A DNA stretch of 64,000 bases, from assembly GCA_947496215.1 (NCBI GenBank), contig CANMCF010000001.1, positions 186,001 to 250,000 on the forward strand. The letters are read 5' to 3'. A model generated the notes under the pieces. It made no database searches, had not been told where the DNA came from, and worked only from the letters and a program-made list of their open reading frames with translations. Below are positions 44,409-54,096 of the stretch, one piece after another. Position 1 is the stretch's first letter; every line of letters starts with the position of its first letter. The position numbers were made by a program, and so were the translations under genes. Origin of the DNA: an uncultured Bizionia sp. (lineage in GTDB: Bacteria > Bacteroidota > Bacteroidia > Flavobacteriales > Flavobacteriaceae).

Positions 44409-47387
44409 ATGAAGCACTTAAAATTAGCTGTTGTACTTATGCTTGTCGCATTTGTTTATAGCTGCAAAAAGAGCAATGATGACAAAGCCATGGCCATGGC
44501 TTACAAAACTGAGAGCAAGACGGATGCCAGCGGTTTTAAATATGAAACCGTTGCAAACGATCCAACGGGGTTGCGTTTATATACCTTGGACAATGGTTTG
44601 AAGGTTTATCTGAGTAAAAACACGGATGAGCCCAAAATACAGACATATATAGCTGTTAGAGCTGGATCCAATTACGATCCTAAAGAATCTACGGGATTGG
44701 CTCACTATCTGGAGCATATGGTATTTAAAGGTACCGATGAGATAGGTACTGTTGATTGGGAAAAGGAAAAAGGTTATTTGGATCAAATATCCGATCTGTA
44801 TGAACAACATAGAGCTGAAACGGATCCAGATAAGAAGCTGGCACTTTACAGAAAGATCGATGAGGTATCATTGGAAGCTTCCAATTACTCAGTCGCCAAC
44901 GAATATGATAAAATGACAAGCTCATTAGGAGCTACAGGAACCAATGCGCATACCTGGTTTGAAGAGACAGTATACAAGAATAAAATCCCTGCCAACGAAC
45001 TTGGCAAATGGCTGGCTTTGGAAGAAGAGCGTTTCGGTCAATTGGTATTGCGTTTGTTTCATACGGAACTAGAAGCTGTATTCGAGGAATTTAATAGAGG
45101 GCAAGACAACGATGGAAGAAAGAGATATGCCGCAATGTTGGATGGTTTGTTTCCAAATCATCCATATGGACAACAAAAGACCATAGGAACTGCTGAGCAT
45201 CTGAAAAATCCTTCATTGGTAGATATCAACAACTATTTTGACAAGTACTATGTGCCAAACAATATGGCGATGGTTTTGGTTGGAGACTTTGATTTTGAAA
45301 AAACGATAAAAGAAGTAAATGGGACTTTTGGCAAGTTGAAGAAAAAAGAAGTGACACACCCAATATTGCCAAAAGAAGAGCCAATAAGTGGAATAATAAC
45401 GAAAGAAGTGTTCGGGCCTACGGCAGAAAGTGTATCCATCGCTTTCCGTTCAGGAGGTGTTAATACTAAAGAAGAGAAGTTGGTAACCCTTTGCGATATG
45501 ATTTTGGCAAACGGAAATGCTGGTTTAATAGATTTGAATTTGAATCAAAAACAAGTAGTGCAAAGAGCAGGTTGTTCGCCTACATTCTTGAATGACTATG
45601 GCTACCATAGCTTCAATGGGTCTCCGAAAGAAGGACAGACTCTGGATGAGGTTAAGCAATTGTTGTTGGATCAAATAGAACTTCTTAAAAAAGGACAATT
45701 CGAAGATTGGATGATAGAAGCCGTTGTCAATGATTTGAAAAAATCACAGTTGCAACAATATGAAAACAGCACGGCTTTGGCCTCCGCTTATTACAATGCG
45801 TTCATTCATCATGAGGATTGGGAAAACAAAGTAAAGTTCTTGGATGACTTAAAGGCAATCACAAAGCAAGAATTGGTGACATTTGCGAATGAATTCTACA
45901 AGGACAACTATGTGGTGACATACAAACGTAAAGGAGAGGACAAGAATATCGTAAAGGTATCCAATCCAGGTATTACACCAGTAAACCTTAACAGAGACAA
46001 AGCTTCCGAATATATGAAAAACTTCAATAAGATAGAGTCCAAACCATTGGAGCCTTTGTACGTCGATTATAATTCTGCAATAAAAGAGACAAAAACGAAC
46101 AATGGCTTGAATGTATCTTATATTGAAAATGAAACCAATGACTTGTTCAACTTAAACATCATTTTCGACATGGGAAGTGACAATGACAAGAAGTTGGGAT
46201 TGGCAGTAGGATATTTGGCTTATTTGGGGACGGACAAATATTCAGCGGAAGAATTGAAGAAGGAATTTTACAAATTGGGTATAGATTATTCTGTCAATGC
46301 AGGAGGAGAGCAAACATTTGTTGGTTTGAGTGGTCTGAAGGAGAACTTGCCTAAAGGATTGGAATTATTGGAGCATCTATGGGAAAATGCAGTGCCAGAT
46401 CAAGAGTCTTATGACAAATATGTGCAATCCATAGCAAAAGGTAGACAAAACAACAAAACAAGCAAAGGAAGTATTTTACGTTCTGGTTTGATGAATTTTG
46501 CCAAATACGGAGAAAATTCAAGATTGAGAAACATTATCCCTGTAAGAGAATTGAAAGCAATCAATCCACAAGAATTGGTAGACTTGACAAAAGGAATGAA
46601 AAACTACAAGCAACGTCTATTCTATTACGGTAAGGATGTGGATGCGGCTGTGACGGCAATAAATGACTTTCACAAGATTTCAGGTGAATTGAATGAATAC
46701 CCAGAAGCAATGTCCTATGTTGAAAAGGAAACTGGAGGAAATGTATATTTTGTTGATTACGACATGGTGCAGTCGGAAATGATGTTTTTGGCGAAAGGAG
46801 AACCTTTCAAAGCAGAGAACATGGCGGCTTCGACATTATTCAACACCTATTTTGGAGGAGGTTTGTCATCTATTGTATTTCAGGAAATTCGTGAATCCAA
46901 ATCGTTGGCTTATTCAGCATGGTCCAATTATTCAACAGCACGTAAAAAAGATGACGCGAATTACGTAATGGCTTACATTGGAACACAAGCCAACAAGATG
47001 CCGGAAGCGGTGGATGCAATGATGAATTTGATGAGTGACATGCCTGAAGCAGAAGATCAGTTCAATGCAGCCAAAGAGGCTACATTGAAGAAGTTGGCAG
47101 CGCAACGTATCACAAAATCCAATGTCTTCTGGAGTTACGAAAGACTTAAGAAACTTGGTATAGATAACGATAATCGCGAAGCAATGTACAATGCAATAAA
47201 AAACATGAAAATGGAAGACCTTCGTGAGTTCTTCAATAAAAACATAAAAGGAGAAAGTTACAATGTAATGGTAGTTGGTAACAAGAAAGATATTAATTTC
47301 GAAGCTTTGCAAAAACTTGGAAAAGTGCAAGAAATGGATGTGGATTACCTTTTTAACTATGAAAAACCAGAAGAAGTTAAGTTGTAA
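44409..47387 (+). CDS. M16 family zinc metallopeptidase, lipoprotein
   Basis: A 992-residue exported peptidase with type II signal peptide (MKHLKLAVVLMLVAFVYSC). The N-terminal catalytic half carries the inverted zinc motif HYLEH (H99, E102, H103) in GLAHYLEHMVFKGTDE; the distal Glu is expected further on. The C-terminal half is a second M16 domain without the HxxEH motif (inactive partner), including a FGGGLSSIVFQEIRESKSLAYSAWSNYS-type segment. Probably degrades peptides in the periplasm or outer membrane. Full length. Confidence 0.93.
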   Translation: MKHLKLAVVLMLVAFVYSCKKSNDDKAMAMAYKTESKTDASGFKYETVANDPTGLRLYTLDNGLKVYLSKNTDEPKIQTYIAVRAGSNYDPKESTGLAHYLEHMVFKGTDEIGTVDWEKEKGYLDQISDLYEQHRAETDPDKKLALYRKIDEVSLEASNYSVANEYDKMTSSLGATGTNAHTWFEETVYKNKIPANELGKWLALEEERFGQLVLRLFHTELEAVFEEFNRGQDNDGRKRYAAMLDGLFPNHPYGQQKTIGTAEHLKNPSLVDINNYFDKYYVPNNMAMVLVGDFDFEKTIKEVNGTFGKLKKKEVTHPILPKEEPISGIITKEVFGPTAESVSIAFRSGGVNTKEEKLVTLCDMILANGNAGLIDLNLNQKQVVQRAGCSPTFLNDYGYHSFNGSPKEGQTLDEVKQLLLDQIELLKKGQFEDWMIEAVVNDLKKSQLQQYENSTALASAYYNAFIHHEDWENKVKFLDDLKAITKQELVTFANEFYKDNYVVTYKRKGEDKNIVKVSNPGITPVNLNRDKASEYMKNFNKIESKPLEPLYVDYNSAIKETKTNNGLNVSYIENETNDLFNLNIIFDMGSDNDKKLGLAVGYLAYLGTDKYSAEELKKEFYKLGIDYSVNAGGEQTFVGLSGLKENLPKGLELLEHLWENAVPDQESYDKYVQSIAKGRQNNKTSKGSILRSGLMNFAKYGENSRLRNIIPVRELKAINPQELVDLTKGMKNYKQRLFYYGKDVDAAVTAINDFHKISGELNEYPEAMSYVEKETGGNVYFVDYDMVQSEMMFLAKGEPFKAENMAASTLFNTYFGGGLSSIVFQEIRESKSLAYSAWSNYSTARKKDDANYVMAYIGTQANKMPEAVDAMMNLMSDMPEAEDQFNAAKEATLKKLAAQRITKSNVFWSYERLKKLGIDNDNREAMYNAIKNMKMEDLREFFNKNIKGESYNVMVVGNKKDINFEALQKLGKVQEMDVDYLFNYEKPEEVKL

Positions 47388-47426
47388 ACTTTTCCAATTC
47401 TTGTTTAATCAAGAATTTTAACAAGT

Positions 47427-47467
47427 CAAAACCTCACAATTAATTGTAAATTGTGAGGTTTTTTTTA
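47427..47467 (+). terminator. Terminator after the M16 peptidase
   Basis: Stem AAAACCTCACAAT / ATTGTGAGGTTTT and a T8 run, 40 bp past the stop. Confidence 0.9.
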
Positions 47468-47488
47468 TTCATAACACAGACTAATTGC

Positions 47489-47496
47489 TATATTTG
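47489..47496 (+). promoter_or_regulatory. -7 box TATATTTG of fabG
   Basis: Exact TAnnTTTG match about 83 bp before the fabG ATG, implying a long leader. Confidence 0.45.
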
Positions 47497-47578
47497 AAAT
47501 AATAAAGATTAACCCATTTTAATAGGCGAATACCATTGGTCAACCTAAGTATTCGTATCAAAAAAAACATAAAACCAA

Positions 47579-48325
47579 ATGAAGATATTAGAAGGCAAAA
47601 CGGCCATCATAACTGGAGCTAGTCGTGGAATAGGAAAAGGGATAGCTCAAACTTTTGCACAACAAGGGGCTAACGTGGCATTTACATACAGCTCATCCGT
47701 GGAAGCAGCCAATGAATTGGAAAAGGAGTTGAATGCCATGGGAGTGAAGGCAAAAGGATATAAGAGCAATGCAGCCGATTTCAATGAAGCACAGACGCTG
47801 GTGGAAGATGTTCTAAAAGAGTTTGAAGGCATTGATATATTGATCAACAATGCTGGAATCACGAAGGACAATCTTTTGATGAGAATGGGAGAAGAAGATT
47901 TCGACAAGGTTATCGAAGTCAATTTGAAATCCGTATTCAATATGACAAAGGCCGTACAACGTACCATGCTTAAACAACGTAAGGGATCCATCATCAATAT
48001 GAGCTCCGTGGTTGGGGTAAAAGGAAACGCTGGACAAACCAATTATGCTGCATCAAAAGCAGGGATTATCGGCTTTTCCAAGTCTGTGGCATTGGAATTA
48101 GGTTCCAGAAACATTAGAAGCAACGTAGTTGCACCAGGTTTTATTGAAACCGAAATGACCGCAAAACTAGATGAGGAAACCGTTAAAGGATGGAGAGCAG
48201 CAATTCCATTGAAAAGAGGAGGCACCCCAGAAGACATAGCGAATGCATGTGTGTTTTTGGCAAGTGATATGTCTGCTTATGTAACAGGACAGACTTTGAA
48301 CGTAGATGGAGGTATGTTAACGTAA
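47579..48325 (+). CDS. fabG: 3-oxoacyl-ACP reductase
   Basis: NADPH-dependent ketoreductase of fatty-acid elongation. 248 residues, classical SDR: cofactor motif TGASRGIGKGIA (12-23), NNAG (90-93), catalytic Ser142/143, Tyr156 and Lys160 (YAASK), and a C-terminal VTGQTLNVDGGM. Full length. Lies four bases ahead of the exported 184-aa protein gene, so a transcript may extend through the following vWA and prohibitin genes. Confidence 0.95.
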   Translation: MKILEGKTAIITGASRGIGKGIAQTFAQQGANVAFTYSSSVEAANELEKELNAMGVKAKGYKSNAADFNEAQTLVEDVLKEFEGIDILINNAGITKDNLLMRMGEEDFDKVIEVNLKSVFNMTKAVQRTMLKQRKGSIINMSSVVGVKGNAGQTNYAASKAGIIGFSKSVALELGSRNIRSNVVAPGFIETEMTAKLDEETVKGWRAAIPLKRGGTPEDIANACVFLASDMSAYVTGQTLNVDGGMLT

Positions 48326-48329
48326 CAAT

Positions 48330-48884
48330 ATGAGAAAGAACATTTTTATCGCACTTACTATACTTTGTAACATCTACGCTTCGATAGCTCAGGAGAATGA
48401 ATGGGTGAAAGTAAAAGATACAATTGCAGCCTATATAGTAGAATATCCATCTGCACCAGAGAAAGGTGCAGATGATGTACCTACGGAAAAAGGAGTGGTG
48501 AAAATGAATACCTATACTTTGCAGACGGAAGGAGATGAAAATCTCATCTATATGACTTCGTTTACAGAATACCCAGCTTCATTCTTCGAAAATGGATTGG
48601 ATACAACAGATGAGCAACAAAAAGTCCTGGATGGCAGTGTAAATGGAGCAGTCACCAATACAAAAGGGAAACTTGTGTCTGATAGAAAAATCTCTTTTAA
48701 TGGTTATCAAGGACGAGATATTAAAATAGAGGTTAGTGGTCTATATATTATCCATATGAGAACAATCTTGGTTGGATATAAATTATACTTGGCTCAAGTG
48801 ATATATGAGAAAATAAATGAAGACAATGAAAATGCCAAACGGTTTTTCAATTCGTTGGATTTAATAAACGTGAAAGGCAATTGA
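48330..48884 (+). CDS. Exported hypothetical protein, 184 aa
   Basis: Signal peptide MRKNIFIALTILCNIYASIA and a beta-rich domain: EWVKVKDTIAAYIVEYPSAPEKG, ENLIYMTSFTEYPASFFENG, SFNGYQGRDIKIEVSG, and a C-terminal KRFFNSLDLINVKG. The layout (Y-P-S/P start and FFNSL end) resembles small exported proteins of Bacteroidota with no assigned function. It sits directly after fabG, and its TGA stop shares bases with the TTG start of the vWA gene. Confidence 0.75.
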   Translation: MRKNIFIALTILCNIYASIAQENEWVKVKDTIAAYIVEYPSAPEKGADDVPTEKGVVKMNTYTLQTEGDENLIYMTSFTEYPASFFENGLDTTDEQQKVLDGSVNGAVTNTKGKLVSDRKISFNGYQGRDIKIEVSGLYIIHMRTILVGYKLYLAQVIYEKINEDNENAKRFFNSLDLINVKGN

Positions 48885-50914
48885 CGACAGAGACACTTCT
48901 ATATATCATACTGGCAGGAATCATAGCGCTTTTATTGGCGCTTTTTCAGTATAGATACAAGTCTAAAGGGAATTCAAAAAGGAATGCTCTTTTTTGCTTT
49001 TTGCGATTTTTGTCCATTTTTGGAGTGTTATTGTTGCTGATAAATCCAAAGTTCGAGCAAGTAAAGGTATATACTGAAAAACCCAATTTGATCGTTGCAG
49101 TGGATAACTCCAGTTCAATAACACATTTAAGTCAGGAACAGGGAGTTAGGGGCTTGGTAGAAGAAATACAAGACAATGAAGCGTTAAATGAGAAATTTAA
49201 TGTCAATCTGTTTTCTTTTGGTAAAACATTGAATACGACGGATTCCTTGAGTTTTCACGAGAAGCAAACGAATATCGACAAGGCATTTAAAGAATTATCT
49301 CAAATATACAAGAATACGGTATCTCCAACAATGTTGATTACGGATGGAAATCAAACGTATGGCAATGATTACGAATTCTCTGCAAAAAAGCACAAGCAAG
49401 CGACATATCCCATCATTCTGGGTGATACGACAAGATATGTTGATTTGAAATTGCAACAGTTGAATGTAAACAAATATGCATATTTTAAAAACAAATTTCC
49501 AGTGGAGGCCATTTTGATCTATAATGGAGATGATACCATAAACACACAATTTAAAGTAACTTCAGGAAATGCCACATTGCATTCACAACGTGTTACTTTT
49601 ACAAAAGAAGCCAACTCCAAAGTCATCAACCTTACATTACCGGCAAATAGAGTAGGGGTGCAAGCTTACAAGGCAACCATAGTACCAATCGATACAGAGA
49701 AAAACAAAACAAACAATAGCAAGGACTTTGCAGTGGAGGTTATCGATCAAAAAACAAAAGTAGCAGTTGTAAGTTCGTTTTTACACCCAGATTTGGGGGT
49801 TTTGAGAAAAAGCATAGAAAGTAATGAGCAACGTGCTGTTTCGTTTTTTAAGCCAAATGAATTGATGGATCAAATAAATGATTTTCAATTAGTTGTTTTG
49901 TATCAGCCAAATAGTAGCTTTAAGGGCTTGATGGGGTCTTTGAAAACAGAAAACAAGAATGTATTCGTTATTTCTGGAACAAAAACAGATTGGCGTTTTT
50001 TAAATGTGGAAGCTAAAAGCTATACTCAAGACATTACATCTCAAACCGAAGACTATCAAGCAACTTCAAATCCAAACTACGGAACATTCATTGTAGAAGA
50101 TTTGAATTTCGAATCCTTCCCACCACTGGCATCATCTTTCGGTGCTCCAGACTTCAAGATTCCATATGAGACCTTGTTGTATAAAAAATTGGGTAGCATT
50201 GAAACAGAAGAGCCGTTGTTGTCAACATTTGAGACCAATGGAAGGAGGGAAGCTGTTCTTTTTGGAGAAAATATTTGGAAATGGAGAGCGCAAAGCCATA
50301 TAAACACGCAAAGCTTTAATGGTTTCGACAACTTCATAGGGAAATTAGTGCAATATTTGGCTTCTAACAAGCGTAAGAATAGGCTTAACCTAGAATATGA
50401 ATCCTTTTATCAAGGTAATGCCAATGTAGTGATCAAGGCGCAATTCTTCAATAAAAACTATGAGTTTGATGCAAAGGAAAGTTTAAATGTAGTAGTCGTT
50501 AACAAGGAGACAAAAGAAACGAAAACATTTCCTTTTATTTTGAAGAACAACAACTATCAAGTAGATTTAAGTAACTTGTCAGCTGGAGAATACACCTTTA
50601 CAGTAAAAGCATCACGTGAAAACATTTCAAAATCTGGGCAATTTAAGATATTGGAATACAATGTAGAGCAACAATTTTTAAATGCCAATGTAACAAAACT
50701 ACGACAATTGGCTACTAATAGTAACGGAGCAAGTTATCTTATAGCAGACTATGATGGTCTGTTCGACGATTTGTTAAATGATGAACGTTATCTGCCAATA
50801 CAAAAAAGCAGTAAAAATGTAGTACCTTTGATAGATTGGAAATACTTGTTGTTTCTAATCGTTCTAACCTTGGCGATCGAGTGGTTTCTAAGAAAATACA
50901 ATGGATTAATCTAA
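48881..50914 (+). CDS. vWA-type membrane protein
   Basis: A 677-residue protein beginning at TTG 48881 inside TTGA (coupled to the previous gene); there is no early in-frame ATG. Two N-terminal spans (YIILAGIIALLLALFQY, FLRFLSIFGVLLLLI), then a periplasmic portion with a von Willebrand A-like segment: MIDAS-type DNSSS in LIVAVDNSSSITHLS and the SPTMLITDGNQTYGN strand. A series of beta-sandwich regions follows (about 195-580), and one C-terminal span (WKYLLFLIVLTLAIEWFL). The arrangement resembles BatA/BatB-like or DUF-type vWA proteins of Bacteroidota; role unknown. Confidence 0.8.
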   Translation: MTTETLLYIILAGIIALLLALFQYRYKSKGNSKRNALFCFLRFLSIFGVLLLLINPKFEQVKVYTEKPNLIVAVDNSSSITHLSQEQGVRGLVEEIQDNEALNEKFNVNLFSFGKTLNTTDSLSFHEKQTNIDKAFKELSQIYKNTVSPTMLITDGNQTYGNDYEFSAKKHKQATYPIILGDTTRYVDLKLQQLNVNKYAYFKNKFPVEAILIYNGDDTINTQFKVTSGNATLHSQRVTFTKEANSKVINLTLPANRVGVQAYKATIVPIDTEKNKTNNSKDFAVEVIDQKTKVAVVSSFLHPDLGVLRKSIESNEQRAVSFFKPNELMDQINDFQLVVLYQPNSSFKGLMGSLKTENKNVFVISGTKTDWRFLNVEAKSYTQDITSQTEDYQATSNPNYGTFIVEDLNFESFPPLASSFGAPDFKIPYETLLYKKLGSIETEEPLLSTFETNGRREAVLFGENIWKWRAQSHINTQSFNGFDNFIGKLVQYLASNKRKNRLNLEYESFYQGNANVVIKAQFFNKNYEFDAKESLNVVVVNKETKETKTFPFILKNNNYQVDLSNLSAGEYTFTVKASRENISKSGQFKILEYNVEQQFLNANVTKLRQLATNSNGASYLIADYDGLFDDLLNDERYLPIQKSSKNVVPLIDWKYLLFLIVLTLAIEWFLRKYNGLI

Positions 50915-50924
50915 ATTGAAAATA

Positions 50925-51743
50925 ATGGAAAAATTACCTAAGATTGCAATACCCTTGATAGTTGTTGCAATTGTTTTATTAGTAGTATTGACAAAGTCAG
51001 CAATCACAATAGGATCTGGAGAACGAGGTGTTCTTTATGAGACTTTGGGAAATGGAGTTGTTACGGACGAACCGCCTTTGGGAGAAGGGTTTCATATAAT
51101 TGCGCCTTGGAACAAGGTATTCGTCTATAATGTAAGACAGCAAGAATTGTTTGAAAGAGAAATGTCCGTATTGTCCTCAAACGGATTGGAAATCAAATTG
51201 GACGCTTCGGTCCTATACCAGGCGACAACAGCAACCGTGGCGAAACTTCATCAAACTAGAGGAGAGGATTATCTGCAAAGCGTCATAATACCAGCGATAC
51301 GTTCGGCAACGAGAAGCGTAGTTGGGCGTTATACACCAGAACAATTGTATTCCACAAAGCGAGATGCTATCCAAAAAGAAATTTTTGAAGAAACTAAAAA
51401 AATCTTAGAGCCACAATACATTCAATTAAACTCGGTTTTAGTACGTGATGTAACCTTGCCTCCAACAATTAAAGAGGCAATTGAACGTAAATTGAAACAA
51501 GAGCAAGAATCTTTGGAATATGAATTTAGATTGGTAACTGCTGATAAAGAAGCGCAAAAACAACGTATAGAAGCACAAGGTAAGGCAGACGCGAATAAAA
51601 TTCTGAGTGCTTCATTGACAGATAAAATTCTTCAAGACAAGGGGATTGAGGCAACTATGAAGTTAGCTGAGTCACCTAATAGCAAGGTTATTGTTATTGG
51701 TTCTGGAGATAGCGGATTGCCTGTAATATTAGGGAATCAATAA
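50925..51743 (+). CDS. Prohibitin/SPFH-domain membrane protein
   Basis: A 272-residue protein with an N-terminal membrane anchor (KIAIPLIVVAIVLLVVL) and a SPFH/band 7 domain: GSGERGVLYETLGNGV, EMSVLSSNGLEIKLDASVLYQ, VVGRYTPEQLYSTKR, LERKLKQEQESLEYEF, and a Glu/Lys-rich coiled coil (about 180-235). SPFH proteins form membrane rings or scaffolds and regulate proteases such as FtsH. ATG 50925 is preferred over the TTG at 50916. The terminator at 51766 follows. Confidence 0.9.
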   Translation: MEKLPKIAIPLIVVAIVLLVVLTKSAITIGSGERGVLYETLGNGVVTDEPPLGEGFHIIAPWNKVFVYNVRQQELFEREMSVLSSNGLEIKLDASVLYQATTATVAKLHQTRGEDYLQSVIIPAIRSATRSVVGRYTPEQLYSTKRDAIQKEIFEETKKILEPQYIQLNSVLVRDVTLPPTIKEAIERKLKQEQESLEYEFRLVTADKEAQKQRIEAQGKADANKILSASLTDKILQDKGIEATMKLAESPNSKVIVIGSGDSGLPVILGNQ

Positions 51744-51765
51744 AAAGAAATTTCTATTTAAAATG

Positions 51766-51798
51766 AAAGTGCGACGCTAAACCAGCGTCGCACTTTTT
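51766..51798 (+). terminator. Terminator after the prohibitin-like gene
   Basis: Perfect stem AAAGTGCGACGCT / AGCGTCGCACTTT with 5-base loop and T run. Confidence 0.92.
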
Positions 51799-52482
51799 AT
51801 GATGATATCATTGTCCATATTCTTTGTAACGGTCTTAATCAATAGAATTCCCCGACGTAGAAGCGTCGAGGTAGCTCAGTTTTAAATCAACTCATTTGAA
51901 ATAGTAATTATAGAATTATTTTGCAAAAAAAGTATTATTAAAGTTAGTATGAAATTCCGATTTTCACCAAATCCCTGCACTTTGAAGTGTTTGGTTTTAT
52001 TAGGGATTAAAGCCCTAAACTTATTCTAATATGAAGCTAGATTTATCATTCTCATTGTAACGATGGTGTCCCAAATACTGATTTACCATTCCCTTTGTTA
52101 TGTTATAGGTTCTCCAAACTCCATATAGCCCGTTATCCCAAAATGATTACTACAATACCGTTTTTTAACCGAGATGCACGACCTTTTTATCAAAGAACCC
52201 AAACCTATTTTTTTTGATATTCAATATGCATATGGCTAACACTAACAATTCCTTTAAGATTTTTGTATTTTCTGAATCAGTAACCATTTAGATCTCCTCT
52301 TAAAATAAATATGATAACGATACTTTGTCTTTTCAAACTAGATGACAAGTTAATCTTCTAATTGTATGTGAGCCTTTTCTATTATATCTAATAATATAGA
52401 GATTTTACATTTCTTAAGCAACTGTACTGAAAATGTATGGTTTTAAACCTCTTTTTAGACTAAAAAAATAAAATCACTTCTA
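51799..52482. other. About 680-bp spacer without an intact gene
   Basis: Contains a short palindrome CCCCGACG / CGTCGAGG near 51850-51871 and, on the minus strand at 52021-52287, an 89-codon frame broken by three stops whose last 38 codons look protein-like (WDNGLYGVWRTYN). I see no intact gene or RNA. A decayed gene is possible but unsupported. Confidence 0.5.
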
Positions 52483-53673
52483 TTAAAACTTTACTATTTT
52501 TTTAACTAGAATATTGTTGCCCTTTTTTATTTTGAAAAAATAAACTCCATTAGAAAAATTAGCTATGTTTATTTTTGTTACATTTTGTTCTAAGACTTGC
52601 TTGTGAATTACCTGACCAGTCATATTTACAACTTGAATACTAGCATTTGAAAGCGTGTTTTGTAACCTGATTGTAACAGATGATGTTGAAGGGGTCGGGT
52701 AGATGCTTACATTGCGAAACACCATCTCTGGAGTGCTTAAAGAACAATTGTTATTGTTAATTATACCTGCTTTAGTAGCTGTTATTGCCATTAAAAATTT
52801 TGATATCTTATGAAAATAAGGTAAATGTAATGTGCTCACTCTATCGTTGGCGGTATGATAAAATGGTGTTAAATCACTAGGTATGGCAGCTTCTGTAAGC
52901 ATTATAGAAGAAAAATTACTGTTCCAAAAACTAGCATGATCACTTGCTTCTACACCAGGATTGACAATGGTAGGTGTTAAACCAATGGTAGATGAATGCG
53001 CGGTTAATACACTAACAACATCATCTTTTAATGCTAATGAGTTTGCTATATTTCTTGTATGTATAGGTATATTGTTGTTACTGTCTTTGTCATACCCGAT
53101 CATATCCAAATTAATAACGCCTAAAATGTTTTTTCCATCAGCAGCCGCCAGAGAAGCATAGTAGGTAGATCCGTCAAGATCTTCCTCTTCTTCATCCCAT
53201 AAGGCATAGATAACGGTGTTGTCTGTACAGTACTGTGACAGTATTCTAGCTGTCTCTAAAACGGCTACTGAGCCAGTTGCATTATCATCAGCACAGTAAT
53301 TAGCCACCGAATCATAATGTGCACATATGATATAGATGTTGTTGGGGTTGGTTTCTCCTATTTGGGTAGCAATAATATTCCTTCCACTAGGACTATAATT
53401 GCTTTCAACAACCATTAAATCACCATAACTATTAAGCTTCTCCTTTAAATAATTTGCAGCCAAATTATTTCCTTGGCTACTGACTCTGTTTAATATCGTT
53501 ACCGTATTGCCATCAACAGTTGTAGTTACTTCTCCAGAAAATTCATTGAGCATTAAATCTAAATTGCTTGTATTTACTTCGTTTATCAAACTTTCCACCG
53601 TTTGAGCAGAAGTAGTAATTGTAATGCTTATTATAAACATTACAAACTGAATTAAGTTTTTTGAATGTTTCAT
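52483..53673 (-). CDS. Secreted M28 peptidase with T9SS sorting domain
   Basis: A 396-residue exported zinc aminopeptidase. A signal peptide (NLIQFVMFIISITITTSA) precedes an M28 catalytic domain with ICAHYDSV (zinc His/Asp), CADDNATGSVAVLETARIL, YALWDEEEEDLDGS (catalytic Glu pair), INLDMIGYD and VEASDHASFW. Residues about 320-396 form a type A T9SS C-terminal sorting domain (NVSIYPTPSTSSVTI..GVYFFKIKKGNNILVKKIVKF), so it is exported through type IX secretion and probably anchored on or released from the cell surface. Last gene of a three-gene unit with the sialidase-like gene and a lipoprotein gene. Confidence 0.93.
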   Translation of the reverse strand: MKHSKNLIQFVMFIISITITTSAQTVESLINEVNTSNLDLMLNEFSGEVTTTVDGNTVTILNRVSSQGNNLAANYLKEKLNSYGDLMVVESNYSPSGRNIIATQIGETNPNNIYIICAHYDSVANYCADDNATGSVAVLETARILSQYCTDNTVIYALWDEEEEDLDGSTYYASLAAADGKNILGVINLDMIGYDKDSNNNIPIHTRNIANSLALKDDVVSVLTAHSSTIGLTPTIVNPGVEASDHASFWNSNFSSIMLTEAAIPSDLTPFYHTANDRVSTLHLPYFHKISKFLMAITATKAGIINNNNCSLSTPEMVFRNVSIYPTPSTSSVTIRLQNTLSNASIQVVNMTGQVIHKQVLEQNVTKINIANFSNGVYFFKIKKGNNILVKKIVKF

Positions 53674-53680
53674 TACCTAT

Positions 53681-54094
53681 CTATTTTGCTATTCTTTTTT
53701 TCTTGTCATTGACATTGTAGTAATATACTTTAGTTGGAGTTTTTCCTTTATCTCTTTCTTCTTTTAGATTTCTAGAGACAGCAATTATTTCGCTGTCAGA
53801 AACCCAGTTCACACTTCCTGCATTGAGTTTATCCTCAAAAATACTCGATTGAGAGCTCTTTTCATAAATGAAGAAACTAACGGTTCCCATTAAATCCTGC
53901 AACCTTTTATGTGTTTTGAACACAATGACATGGCTCCCTTCTTCATTCTCTTTAATACTATATTTCGTCCCTAACTTCTCTATGGCCAAATTGGTTAGCA
54001 CGGCTGCTTGGTTTTCTTCTTTCTGTATGGTCTTTGTGCTTTTGCATTGAGTTAAAAATAAAATTAGAATCAAAAGAAATTTCCAGTTTTCCAT
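53681..54094 (-). CDS. Small lipoprotein in the T9SS operon
   Basis: About 137 residues; the ATG at 54094 (MENWKFLLILILFLTQC) gives a lipobox Cys. A GTG at 54100 would overlap the preceding stop as GTGA and is the alternative. The mature part is polar: KEENQAAVLTNLAIEKLGTKYSIKENEEGSHVIVFKTHKR and VYYYNVNDKKKR. I recognise no family. It lies between the two T9SS cargo genes, all on the minus strand, with the M28 gene seven bp further down. Confidence 0.7.
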   Translation of the reverse strand: MENWKFLLILILFLTQCKSTKTIQKEENQAAVLTNLAIEKLGTKYSIKENEEGSHVIVFKTHKRLQDLMGTVSFFIYEKSSQSSIFEDKLNAGSVNWVSDSEIIAVSRNLKEERDKGKTPTKVYYYNVNDKKKRIAK

Positions 54095-54096
54095 AT

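Noticed and set aside
51850-51880. tRNA-like D-arm GGTAGCTCAG
   Set aside because: No acceptor stem or T-arm GTTCRA loop around it; a coincidental match beside a palindrome.
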